Shown here piece after piece: positions 1-13,300 of a stretch of DNA of 64,000 nucleotides. The translations under genes were made by a program, and so were the position numbers. Where the stretch lies: assembly GCA_002633005.1 (NCBI GenBank), contig NMRA01000076.1:271284-335283 (forward strand). The letters run 5' to 3'. Positions within the stretch are counted from its first letter, which is position 1. Every line of letters starts with the position of its first letter. Below the pieces are notes generated by a model. The model was not told the DNA's origin. It ran no database searches and saw only the letters and a list, made by a program, of their open reading frames with translations. This stretch comes from Phoronis australis. Lineage: Eukaryota > Phoronida > Phoronidae.

Positions 1-66
1 TCTCTATTTTTCAAAGACTTATTACACTGCTGAGAAATCCACAAAATTTCAACAAATAAAAGAAAG

Positions 67-72
67 TTTATT
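67..72 (-). terminator. Candidate polyadenylation signal AATAAA
   Basis: AATAAA on the minus strand 8 bases after the candidate stop codon. Meaningful only if the terminal exon at 81-268 is real. Confidence 0.25.
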
Positions 73-80
73 TTTCTGCC

Positions 81-268
81 TCACACCCTTTTGTGGGGCT
101 GAGTCCAATTAAGTGGGCCTTTTGTGGGGAAGAAATGGAAATAGGGGTCTATTGGACTCACAAAGGTCCCGTAAAACTTCCTGAAAAAGTACCGGCTGCG
201 GGCACCTTGTCCATGAGTGACCCCAGGGAGAAATCTTTCAGTGTAATAACATAGCTGAAATATATCAA
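81..268 (-). CDS. Possible terminal exon with stop codon
   Basis: Acceptor AATTTTCAG at 269-270 is in phase with W50; 62 codons stay open to TGA (81-83), and AATAAA follows at 67-72. However the region contains an inverted repeat (gagtccaatt ... attggactca) and direct repeats (CCCCACAAAAGG), and the peptide (GPLNWTQPHKRV end) resembles nothing I know. Could be chance. Confidence 0.3.
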
Positions 269-1164
269 CTGAAAATTAAGTGCTCAAATGTGTCCTGAAC
301 TGATCAACTAATAAATATCTTCTTAATGTGTATTCCACTGACAGTGCTAGCATATGACAGTTTTTCATCATGGCAGTAAAAACACAAAGATTAATCTAAA
401 CCTATAACAGCAAGTCCTTGCGATTGCGATAACACAACTTTGAGGCGCCACCAGGGAGTGAACAGCAAACAGCAATTCAAAGGTGTCAGTAATTTCCTAG
501 CGCTAAGTTTCCTACAGTAACATGGCCCCCGAATTGCATTCTTTATCAACAAAAATGAAGACATAAATTACGTGATGCTATTATCATATACTGAAATTTT
601 GAATTTTGCAAACCACATACAAACAATCACTCTTAGTTTCTATTACCATTCCAACTAATGATCATAATTTTTGTCATAAATTTTTTGAAACATGAAAACC
701 ATTGACCATACTCATCTGGGTTGCCATTCCAGAGTGCTTATCTTGGGAATTTAAAACATCAGTGACAGGAGACCATTAAGTTATAAGCACCAAGCAAAAT
801 TTTTTGAGAATTCAAGAATTAGTGCTTTAATAGCCGAATGATCGTTTCGCTCGTTTAAATGCGTTTGCCATAATTTTGGCACACAAGTACCATCATATTA
901 AAAGCAAACGATTAAACCCAAAGCTAAATGAGTTGTGTTCATTTTAGGGACGAGTTAAATTCTTGTGAGGCAGTCGTTCACCAACTAAGATATTCCCACG
1001 TGCTTTTAAGGAAATCCTAGTTGTATTTGAATGTGTTGTGGACACTACGTCGAGCAACACTTTTTGTTAGTGAAAATTGAAAATTTCTTGTTTGGGCTTT
1101 GAGCGGAAACTGGGAATTAACCACGTTTTCCCAATTTGTGAACGACTAGTAGATAGATTCATAC

Positions 1165-1366
1165 CAGCACACTTCATGTAGTCCTTCTTCGCATGTTGCT
1201 GGCACTTAAGAACCTTCGACCCCGGTTTTCCAGCAGCAGGGACAGCGTTGTCAGCAACATATAAGGAGGTTAGAGTTCTTGGATCACCGTCCACCAAGTA
1301 CTTTTCATATCCAGTGAGAGGTGTCCAGGATGAGATGTTCACGTCTCTAGTGTCGGGACACTTGAG
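1165..1366 (-). CDS. Exon W50: Cys-containing C-terminal segment
   Basis: Acceptor TTGTCGTTGCAG, donor GTATGA. LKCPDTRDVNISSWTPLTGY, TLTSLYVADNAVPAAGKPGS, KCQQHAKKDYMKCAG. Three cysteines; no T-P-P motif, so probably beyond the FN3-like array. Confidence 0.85.
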
Positions 1367-4300
1367 CTGCAACGACAACACTAGGTCAGGGTGGAAACAA
1401 AGGAACAACTGGTTTCCTCTGGCCAACATAACTGAGAACACCCAGAAGTTTGTCATAGGATGATATCTCCACAGCCAGTGGAGTTTCTCCTTTGCATCAT
1501 CTCCCCTGCTGCTGCACCCATGAAAGATGGAGAAAATTTAAATAAAAGACAACACTGGTACCAATCTTAAACCGTATAAAGCAGAGAGAAGACGGGGTCT
1601 TGATGATACACCAAACAGAATGTACAATAGGTTTGGGAGGAGAAAATGAATTACTCCCGCGGCTAGATTAACTACAAGATTCGTGTTCATGCGATTTGCA
1701 ATGTCGTAATAGTGAGGGGAATTTCTGGCAAGAGACTGTTCCCTCATCAATTTTTGAGTGGGTTTATACTAAAGTACAACTAAAATAGCACAAAGCAATA
1801 TCAGTATTTTAGTTGTCCCTCTACTGGCTTAAGGGCTTCCATGAAAACTGCAACAGGTGAATTTCAAAAGCTCTCTTTCAGATATTAGTAAGGTTTAATT
1901 TTGTTTCATTAGGTCAATGCCTACAATGCTCATTTCCTATCATTTCTCCAGTTATTCACTTACTTTCAGTGTTAAAACCCTGTGCAGCCTCATCTTTGAA
2001 AACCATTATTCTAGTTCATGTTTTGTAATGGAGTCCCTTGATTTGGTCCTTTACTAAGGCAATTGAGTTAATTGACGTCAAAACACGTTCACCCTCTGCC
2101 ATAAATTGACCAATGTGATGAATGAACAAAGGCCTCTTACCCCTGGCCGTGTGAGTCCTTTGAAGTAAGCGGTATGGCTACAAAAGTGCTAGCGATACCG
2201 CCAGTAGTTTTGGAGTCACTGAAACTTCCTGCAAACTCCCAGCAAAGTGACCCTTGCGATCATTCACATTGCTCGCATTTTTACTGGAAGTGAAAGTTCT
2301 AGTAAAAATGCCAGCGTTTTATATAAGCCAACATGTGAACTGAGTGCAGGAGAAGTTTCAACACTACTAACTCAATACATAAGTCTGATATGTGTGAATT
2401 TGTCTTGATCGAATTAGCACTGCATTCAGCTTGACTGAATTAACACAGTGTGATTACTTAGTTAATCAATGTCTATTCCCGCAAGTCAAAATCAAAACGA
2501 CATAATATCCATCTATTGTATGTGGCAGTTAACGTTAAGAACACTTCATACAACGTTCCTAACTGAAACACAACCTGCACTGTTAGCTAAACTGACCTGT
2601 TCTTTGTAATTAGCAATCGCCATGGTGACCACTAGCTCATTAACTGACGAGGTGTAGGTAATGTCCTTGTACCAATTGTCTCCATCCACAATACTGCCAA
2701 CAACTGAAAATGGAGCAGGGTATCAATTCTAATCAAAATGAAGGTGATGTTTTGTAAGTGTTTCCCCAGAAGGTATTCACTTGCATTCATATAGTGTTCT
2801 TCATATTGACAATCACATTGCCAGTCAGAATAGAAATTGACAGAAAACTACAAAATTAAGTAAACCAACCGTGCAATTTTCAAATGCCGTGGTGGGTTTC
2901 CTTTACATAAAGGGCACTGTCAATAAACCCACTGACTGTAACACTAAAAGTAAACCTGCTTCAGAAACCTAGCATCCATCACCAAATATTGTGCCATTTA
3001 AGAATTCTAGCCAATCACGAAGAAACAAAACCCTTACCTGGAGGGATGTCGTCCAAGAACCCTGGGTAGCTTGCCAAGAACTGGGATGTCGTTCTTGCTT
3101 TGTTAGTTGCCGTCATCAGCACGTAGTGAACACTGTTGAGTTGTAAGTCAACTGGCATGAACACCAGGCTCGAGTCGTTGGCTGCAGCCCTTGCAGGTTC
3201 AAACAGAGGCACCAAGTTGGTCCCATTAAGAGCTTTATTTGAGCACCTGTCACGAGTTAAGTAGACATTGTAATAGTCAATACCAGATTCAGCATCAACC
3301 CAGTCCTTCCACTTGACGTGTAGGTTTTCTTTAGTCGAGAAGAAAACTGCATCATTGTAGACATTCCCGATGTCCAATGAGCCCATGACTGGTTTTGTCA
3401 GGTCAATCAGTACGGGCTCTCCAACTTCAGTGTAGCAGTGGTCCGCCTCGTTGATGGCTTTCACAATGGGGTAGTAATATGTGTTGTGCTGTAGTGACAG
3501 GTTTGTCAGAGTGACCATGGTGTCTGTTTTGACGTCTGTCCAGTTAAGTACATCAAATGACATGTCATTGATGATGTCATGTGACATGTCAGCGTAGTTC
3601 CTGCATCCTGTCATAGAGGTCACTCGGGCAGCTACATCCTTGGTTGCTAAGGCAACTTGGTAGTTTATGATGGCAAAGGTTTCACCAAACTGTTCCCATG
3701 CTACAGGAAGCGTCACATTACGTGACCAGTACTTGTCTACCTTAATGCCACCTGGTCCGATGTCGTATTCATAACCGACAGCGATACCGTTGGAGTAACC
3801 ATCAGAGAATGAACCACTCACGGCAAAGGCACGGACGGCACAGTAGTAAACGACATCAATTTTGGTAAGATTCAGATCTATAAAAGTATAACTAAGGTTT
3901 GTGCCAACATCAACATACCAATGGATATTGGTTCTGGTGACCTCTGTTGAACGGTCATTGCCCAAGCCAACTATATAGTGAGAGATCACCTTAGAGGGAT
4001 CCATAGATCCAGGCTCACCAAACTCGTCCCAGTTGCACTCCAAGTACGTGTACGGCTTGTAGAAGTTGAGATCTCTGTCTCTGTAAGGCCCATCACGAAC
4101 TTCTCCAGGTTGGGGAGGGTACTTGTTCATAGTCACGCCATCAGAGATTGCCACCACAGTCCGTCCAAGAATGTCAGTAACGCGTATCACACTGAAGTAC
4201 ATCTTGAGGTTCTCCAAGACAAGCTGGTCATTCATGAAGAAAGTGCTGTCAGTTGGAATGGACGTGAAGTTCTGAATGATGTGGTCTATTCAAAAACAGT

Positions 4301-7300
4301 GGAAAGTTAAAATGATGCTTTCAATCAAGATAAACAAGACCAATTAAGTTTGGTTCACCTCTCAAGGTGGCAACTACTGGCGGGTAACGAGAAATAGATT
4401 TCAAAGCAGCGTCATAAAACGCCTTATGCCACAAACATTTTTGATCACGTTTTATATCTCAGAAACAGTAGTTAAAATACAATAATTGTAAGGACAAAAA
4501 CCTTGAGTTCATAACTTTGGAAACGGATATAAAGCTACACATGCCCCAGCAAATTTATTTCATGTTAAAACTGAAAATGTATTGAACTATAAGAATTATT
4601 ACAAGTTAGTTGAAATGTTAATTATGTGACGAAGAGTGAAACTTGGATTCTCACATCGCAAAACAAGGTTTTGAGTTTCCTAAAAATAACACTATCCTGC
4701 TCTATTCATGACAAATAATACTTTCCACCAACCCATAACAAAAATAATGAAATGATATATACATAAGGACTAGTCTGTTAGTTACTAACTCTTTAGGGTT
4801 AAACCAGGACTACTTTGTGTAGACCCAAGACATTGTATGTGCACTTGAGGCGAGGAAACTTTAACAGAAACATGTGTACTATAGACCCAAGACACTGGGC
4901 GTATACTTGAATTCTGATCTCAAAAAACCAACTATTTCATCTGAAAAGGTGCCGTTTTGATGGATTACGTTTTAGGTTTGGATCACACTCATGAAACAAT
5001 CATCTTTTGCCAGCGTGGTATTGCACGCTTCTCATTATATACACAATGGTTCTCAAGATCTGTAGAAGTGACCAAACAATTTTTTCCAGATACTAACTCA
5101 CCATCTGCCCTGTAGATGGCCCATTCAACCAAGGTAACAATGGCGCCGTTAGCGATCTCGTAGCGTCCCTGGAGTTGAGTCTCCTCTTCTTGGAAATCCA
5201 CATCAGCCTCTGTGCTATTGGGCTTCAGGTCGTAAACTGTGACCCTGAGGTCAGGCGTTATCAGAACAAATTGGGAGACAGCTGAACTGAATAGACCTGC
5301 CTTATTGACAGCCCTCACAGTGGCTCTTATTGACGTTCCTGTAGCAGAATTAATAGTGGGTTAAAGTTCAACTAACGGTCATACATAAAAAGGAGCCAAC
5401 TACCTTGATCATGCATTTTCCATCAGATGTCAAGTGGCCAGTCCATAAGGAGCCTCAGAGAGCAAGTTCCACAAGGGGATTTATGTGAACAACGATATCG
5501 GATATCAGAGTGATAACATCAACTGAGGCGAAATTAAGGAGAGAACACACAGAGCCCATGTTGCAATAGCAGGACATGTGTGACAATCGACTTAATGACA
5601 AATCGGACAACTGATCTGTCATCTGAAAATTTGGAAAAATTCTTGATCGTGCAAAGGCTCACCAGACACAAGATCTGCCTTCCTATGCTCTGGCTCCAAA
5701 TCAGGGGACAAATCATCGGTTCTTTTTATCATGAGAAACCTTACATTCCAACAGCGTGATTTGTGGTTAGGCTCTGACTGCTCATGATGATTGAAATCAA
5801 TTATGTAATTGGCATTTATCACATTAATTTTATATGAATGACTCATAATATGGCAGATGGAATGCTTTCTTATAAGCCAGCAGCCCATTTGTAAGAAATC
5901 CACATCTGAATGTCCTACAGGGGTCAGTGACACCTCCGTTTTACAGCGAGTATAACTGCAACATGCCAACTGAGTCCATTTGCAACTGAATTCCAAATAA
6001 AACTACAAAACAGTAGCACTGGTAGCCACTGACCACTGACTTTCCTTAATAAAAACCCAACGATGAAATTGTCAAACAGATGACAGTAACAATGATTTTA
6101 CAATAGACAGAAACACTAAACATGACCAGTGAATTGTGGACAATAGTTGCTTACAGGGGTCCCACATTTCGAGAACTAGTTTGATGCCTGAGCAGACAAC
6201 TGGTTCTCAAAATGAGGGACTCTTGCATTTTGTATCAGAAATCCACCCAATTGGATTATTTGATTTTTCCACAAAATGTTGTCCAACTGAATAGTAAAGT
6301 NAAGGCTTGTAGAAGTTGAGATCTCTGTCTCTGTAAGGCCCATCACGAACTTCTCCAGGTTGGGGAGGGTACTTGTTCATAGTCACGCCATCAGAGATTG
6401 CCACCACAGTCCGTCCAAGAATGTCAGTGACGCGTATCACACTGAAGTACATCTTGAGGTTCTCCAAGACAAGCTGGTCATTCATGAAGAAAGTGCTGTC
6501 AGTTGGAATGGATGTGAAGTTCTGAATGATGTGGTCTATTCAAAAACAGTGGAAAGTTAAAATGATGCTTTCAATCAAGATAAACAAGATCAATTAAGTT
6601 TGGTTCACCTCTCAAGGTGGCAACTACTGGCGGGTAACGAGAAATAGATTTCAAAGCAGCGTCATAAAACGCCTTATGCCACAAACATTTTTGATCACGT
6701 TTTATATCTCAGAAACAGTACTTAAAAATACAATAACTGTAAGGACAAAAACCTTGAGTTCATAACTTTGGAAACGGATATAAAGCTACACATGCCCCAG
6801 CAAATTTATTTCATGTTAAAACTGAAAATGTATTGAACTATAAGAATTATTACAAGTTAGTTGAAATGTTAATTATGTGACAAGGAGTGAAACTTGGATT
6901 CTCACATCGCAAAACAAGGTTTTGAGTTTCCTAAAAATAACACTATCCTGCTCTATTCATGACAAATAATACTTTCCATCAACCCATAACAAAAATAATG
7001 AAATGATATATACATAAGGACTAGTCTGTTAGTTACTAACTCTTTAGGGTTAAACCAGGACTACTTTGTGTAGACCCAAGACATTGTATGTGTACTTGAG
7101 GCGAGGAAACTTTAACAGAAACATGTGTACTATAGACCCAAGACACTGGGCGTACACTTGAATTCTGATCTCAAAAAACCAACTATTCCATCTGAAAAGG
7201 TGCCGTTTTGATGGATTACGTTTTAGGTTTGGATCACACTCATGAAACATTCATCTTTTGCCAGCGTGGTATTGCATGCTTCTCATTATATACACAATGG

Positions 7301-10300
7301 TTCTCAAGATCTGTAGAAGTGACCAAACAATTTTTTCCAGATACTAACTCACCATCTGCCCTGTAGATGGCCCATTCAACCAAGGTAACAATGGCGCCGT
7401 TAGCGATCTCGTATCGTCCCTGGAGTTGAGTCTCCTCTTCTTGGAAATCCACATCAGCCTCTGTGCTATTGGGCTTCAGGTCATAAACTGTGACCCTGAG
7501 GTCAGGCGTTATCAGAACGAATTGGGAGACAGCTGAACTGAATAGACCTGCCTTATTGACAGCCCTCACAGTGGCTCTTATTGACGTTCCTGTAGCAGAA
7601 TTAATAGTGGGTTAAAGTTCAACTAAGGGTCATACATAAAAAGGAGCCAACTACCTTGATCATGCATTTTCCATCAGATGTCAAGTGGCCAGTCCATAAG
7701 GAGCCTCAGAGAGCAAGTTCCACAAGGGGATTTATGTGAACAACGATATCGGATATCAGAGTGATAACATCAACTGAGGCGAAATTAAGGAGAGAACACA
7801 CAGAGCCCATGTTGCAATAGCAGGACATGTGTGACAATCGACTTAATGACAAATCGGACAACTGATCTGTCATCTGAAAATTTGGAAAAATTCTTGATCG
7901 TGCAAAGGCTCACCAGACACAAGATCTGCCTTCCTATGCTCTGGCTCCAAATCAGGGGACAAATCATCGGTTCTTTTTATCATGAGAAACCTTACATTCC
8001 AACAGCGTGATTTGTGGTTAGGCTCTGACTGCTCATGATGATTGAAATCAATTATGTAATTGGCATTTATCACATTAATTTTATATGAATGACTCATAAT
8101 ATGGCAGATGGAATGCTTTCTTATAAGCCAGCAGCCCATTTGTAAGAAATCCACATCTGAATGTCCTACAGGGGTCAGTGACACCTCCGTTTTACAGCGA
8201 GTATAACTGCAACATGCCAACTGAGTCCATTTGCAACTGAATTCCAAATAAAACTACAAAACAGTAGCACTGGTAGCCACTGACCACTGACTTTCCTTAA
8301 TAAAAACCCAACGATGAAATTGTCAAACAGATGACAGTAACAATGATTTTACAATAGACAGAAACACTAAACATGACCAGTGAATTGTGGACAATAGTTG
8401 CTTACAGGGGTCCCACATTTCGAGATCTAGTTTGATGCCTGAGCAGACAACTGGTTCTCAAAATGAGGGACTCTTGCATTTTGTATCAGAAATCCACCCA
8501 ATTGGATTATTTGATTTTTCCACAAAATGTTGTCCAACTGAATAGTAAAGTTATTGTAGTCTGTCATATTAGGCAAAACAAAAAAGCAAGGAATTTCCCT
8601 TGAATTGTTTAACAATAAAATAGCCGAGTCTTAACACCCTTATAAATGAAAGCAACCCCAAGAGAACATGGCGGTAATCACTGTATGTCCAGCAGCCTGC
8701 CAAAATATAAAAGTTTCTGTCCTTGTAGAAATGAATAAAAGTCACTGAAATTCCGTACCTGCTGCTAGGTTAAGTCCCTGGATAGTGTAAGATGTTACCA
8801 AGCCAACAGACTTGAACTGTAGGATGGAGGTCGATGATTGAGCAGTGCCCAATGCTATCTCATACCTAGAGGGAAACATGAAACACATTTGTCATGATTG
8901 TTATATTAATCCACAAACTTACACAGATTTAAAAAGCCCACAGATGTTTTCTTTCATAGGCATGTAAACAAAATTGGTTCCGTTAACAACGTAAACTAGA
9001 TCCGTTTCATTACTCATATGAGCATGATCACTATGTTCCATTAACCATGTGAACAAGATCAGTTCCATCAACCATGTGAACAAGATCAGTCCCATCAACC
9101 ATGTGAACAAGACCAGTTCCATTACCCATGTGATCAAGGACAGTTCCATTAACCATGTGAACAAAAATGCAGTTCTATCAACCAAGTGAACAAGATCAGT
9201 TCCATTAACCATGTGAACAAGATCAGTTCCATCAACCATGTAGACAAGATCAGTTCCATCAATCATGTGGACAAAATGGTTCATGTGAACAAGATCAGCT
9301 CCATCAACCAGATCAGTTCCATTACCCATGTGGACAAGATCAGTTCCATCAATCATGTGGACAAAATGGTTCCATTAACCGTGTGACAAAGAACAGTTCC
9401 ATTAAAATCTGAACAAGAGCAGATTCTGTTCTATTAACTATACAAACAAGATCACTACCAATAACCATGGGATCAAGATCACTTCCAACAACTATGGGAT
9501 CAAGATCACTTCCAATAACCATGGGATCAATATCATTTCCAATAACCATGGGATCAAGATCATTTCCAATAACCATGGGATCAAGATCACTTCCAATAAC
9601 CATGGGATCAAGATCACTTCCAATAACCATGGGACCAAGATCACTTCCAACAACCATGGGATCAAGATCACTTCCAATAACCATGGGATCAAGATCACTT
9701 CCAATAACCATGGGATCAAGATCAGTTCCCTTACCTAAGCCGCATCTCTCATAGTGGTTAGCACACATATTAATTACACCAAGTACTTTTATTACAATCT
9801 AGTAATTATAATAAAGAGGTATGCTAACAAAAGGTCCTAAAGTATAACCATTTGGAAGACATTGAGTAAACAAACCTGTCCAACGGTGTGCTGTCAGTAA
9901 ATGGCTGCCACTCGACATCAACAAACCTCTGAGAAATCTGACAGACGACCTGAGCAGGGTTGGGTGACAATGGGAAAATAGACGGAGTCACTATTTTAAC
10001 CTGNATCACTTCCAACAACCATGGGATCAAGATCACTTCCAATAACCATGGGATCAAGATCACTTCCAATAACCATGGGATCAAGATCAGTTCCCTTACC
10101 TAAGCCGCATCTCTCATAGTGGTTAACACACATATTACTTACACCAGGTACTTTTATTACAATCTAGTAATTATAATAAAGAGGTATGCTAACAAAAGGT
10201 CCTAAAGTATAACCATTTGGAAGACATTGAGTAAACAAACCTGTCCAACGGTGTGCTGTCAGTAAATGGCTGCCACTCGACATCAACAAACCTCTGAGAA

Positions 10301-13300
10301 ATCTGACAGACGACCTGAGCAGGGTTGGGTGACAATGGAAAAATAGACGGAGTCACTATTTTAACCTGTAACAGTGAGAAAATGGATGGAGTTAGGATTT
10401 TAACCTCTGTATCAGTGGTAGCATAGAATCATGGTTTTAACCTGTAACTGTGGAACTGTGGATAGAGCCATGATTTTAGCGTATAACCGTGCAAACCTCG
10501 AGATATTAAATTTTAACCTGCAACAGTGGTAGTATATGGATTGTCATGATTTTAACCTGTAACAGTGGTAGTATGGATAGTGCAGCGCATGCTATCTTGT
10601 CCACTTGCATGCAAATCCTGTTAGCACAAGAGCTGCCCAATGCCATGCAAAATGACAGCAAACAAAATCAACAAAATCATAAATTTCGATAACAACTCGA
10701 CATGCAAATATGAAAAATTATTCCTCATTTTGAGTACAGTGCAGAAAATCCTAGTATCCGAAACTTTCATTTGAATTTACATGTATCAACCATCCCTAAG
10801 TTATGATGTTCTCAAGTAAGCAGACTTTTCAAATAGTGGCTTTATTTTGGCATATATTAACTGATTAACCACATGCTTTTCACTTAGTATCTCACACAGT
10901 CACATTTGTCATTATGAAACAGGTAAATCTGAATCGGAAAAACTCTTGCCAAAACCAATTACCTCCGTAGCAGTTGGTGGATCGATTATGTAAACAACCT
11001 CATCAGAGACGGAGATGTCATGGCCAACGAGATTTTTCACATGAAGTGTGACAAAGTACTTGACCCCCGCGGTCAAGTTTTTCTCCAGGAAATGGTATTT
11101 CCACATTCGTCGGTAAGAGGGAAGTTCATACCAGTCGATCATGTCAGTACTGTTGTAAGACATGCCAACGGCAATGGCCATGTCTGAAAAAAGATTAAAG
11201 CTTGCATTCAATTGTGCACTGAAGAAATCTTACACACCTCTATGCGGCCAAATCTAAAACAGCACACTTGCAACTGACAAGCAATTAGGACAGTTTGGCA
11301 ATGAGTAACAACCACTTCTTGAATGCTGAATTAGTCAGGTGCTTAATAAAATTTGTTTTTTCTCTTTGGAATGAGAAAATATCTTATTAACAGACAAAAC
11401 ACAACTGGGGAACCTGACTAGCTTCCTACATCAACTTACAAGTAACAGAGCTCTCATTGTCACTAGCGATATCCCAGCTGCAATCAAATCCCAGATTGGT
11501 GGTAGACACGTAAGGATGGCAGCGATAATTCTCCACAAAAGGTGGCGTCACATCCACAGTGACACCTGGTGTTAATTTCTTGACACTATTGCCGAGCTGA
11601 TCCACAGAGCGGAGTTCACCAAACACCTGCGGGCAAGAGAGAGTTTCAAGAACATGCTTCTCTACACATTTGGTTGGCATGCAGAAAAGCTACCATGACC
11701 TACAATTATCAGCTTATATGCTTAAGCAACGAGAGACCCATAGAAGAATGTCCAAATTGGTTAACCTTGAAATGGAATGAATTCTTTTCTAAAAGGAAAC
11801 TAAATCCCGTTTTGGTGATTTCAACCAGTCTCTGGCCAGTCACCTGCTAATGCAGCGTCTGCACACCACTTGAATGATGAAAGCAGAAATAGAGACTCAC
11901 ACTTTCTGTCATAAATTGGACATTATAACTGGTTTGTAGTTTTTCCATAAAATTGTCATAAGCTCGCCTAAACCCTAAGTCATGCTTGCCCATTTAGCAG
12001 ACTTTGAAAAGAGATTTCAAATCTTGCTCCAAACTTTTGAGGGTTGTGGTGGGTTACAGAGCATTATTTTGCTTCAGAGAACTCTATAGGAAAGTTGTTT
12101 TTAATGTTTGCTAATAGGCCAAAACCAGATTTGGTATCCTTTTACACCCCTTGTAGCACTCTTGACTTGTTTTTGTTTGTGTTTATATGGGTCTATCCGA
12201 TTTTTTGTATACCGGACAATGTATTACTTTGATTGGTGAACAAAGAATTAATCAGCCTTAGCAAAAGAAAGAAAATCCGACAGTGTTTCGGCACACTTTT
12301 GAAGAGCGCCATCTGAAGTTTGTTTCCTGAGTGGAGCTATTTTTCCAGGTTTGTCTCAAATGTTTTCATTTCTGATCAGTTTGAACATCACCTGCAAAAT
12401 GGGGGTATTATATCAAAAACATGCCGACTGATCTGTAGCAGTGTGCATATTTCAAACACTTGTCTGCTTTTAACTGTATTAACTAAAGAGTGGAATGATT
12501 AACTATTTTCATAGAGCGGTATACCTTAAACCAATCATCAAAATTCAATTCTAGATGAGCATTGTTCTTACCAGTTGTCCCTGGGATACTTTCGCAGTGC
12601 CTAGGGGCATAAAGTACTCTGTGGTGGCTTTCCAGTTTTGGAGGTCTCCTGTCCCAGGCAGACTCCCCACACGGTAGTACATTGTTTTGTTTCCAATTCC
12701 TGTTGAAATATCAATGCCAATAGTTAGAAATGATCGAAACACAAAACAAAATTGTAGCTATAGAAAAAGATCTTCAGTTTGGGACACAGTATGGCAATAA
12801 TCACATGCTTCAGTGAAACCAGTCACATGAGAGAAATGAACTTCCCATCTAGCCACAGTGAGACTGTTTTCAATTAAGGGTAATGTATTGAAACACCTTT
12901 TTATACTTTTGCATCAAAATAGACTTGGAGCTATTAGTGTATTTAATTGCTTCTCAAACGTGAGAAGATAACTTTTACCAAGTGGAAATCACATTCAGCA
13001 ATGCGATCGAACACGATTTTTAATGCGAAGTTCAAGTCAGTCATTACAAATTAAAGCAGACAACAAACAAGTCTGGATAGTGAACACTGATTCGACAAAC
13101 AGGGATAAGTTATTATAGCAATGGAATTTGTTAAAATGGTGTACACCCCAATTGTTGTCTGTGGGCACTAAAATTAAATTCAGCCTACCATAATCTGTGC
13201 TGTTCCAGTGGAAACTCAACATATCTGCTTCCTCGGACTCGTAGATTACGCGATGCGGGTCGCTTAGGTCGACCACCGTACCAAACTCTTTCAGTTCCAA

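Larger units (their letters stand above)
4054..8551. repeat. 2.25-kb direct duplication joined by a single N (contig overlap)
   Basis: Bases 4054-6300 recur at 6304-8551 with roughly 1% differences and one 1-bp indel; the junction is the lone N at 6301. The left copy stops at the N and the right copy continues past it. Between them they duplicate exon W47 and part of W48. Best explained as two overlapping (probably allelic) contigs placed in series. Confidence 0.85.
9640..10368. repeat. 364-bp direct duplication joined by a single N
   Basis: 9640-10003 equals 10005-10368 with four differences; N at 10004. Starts inside the 27-bp minisatellite, which probably stopped the assembler from merging the contig ends. 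Confidence 0.85.

Noticed and set aside
9349-9768. Open frames of repeated DLDPMVIGS or SLPTTMGSR
   Set aside because: Minisatellite with a period divisible by three; no splice or start context.
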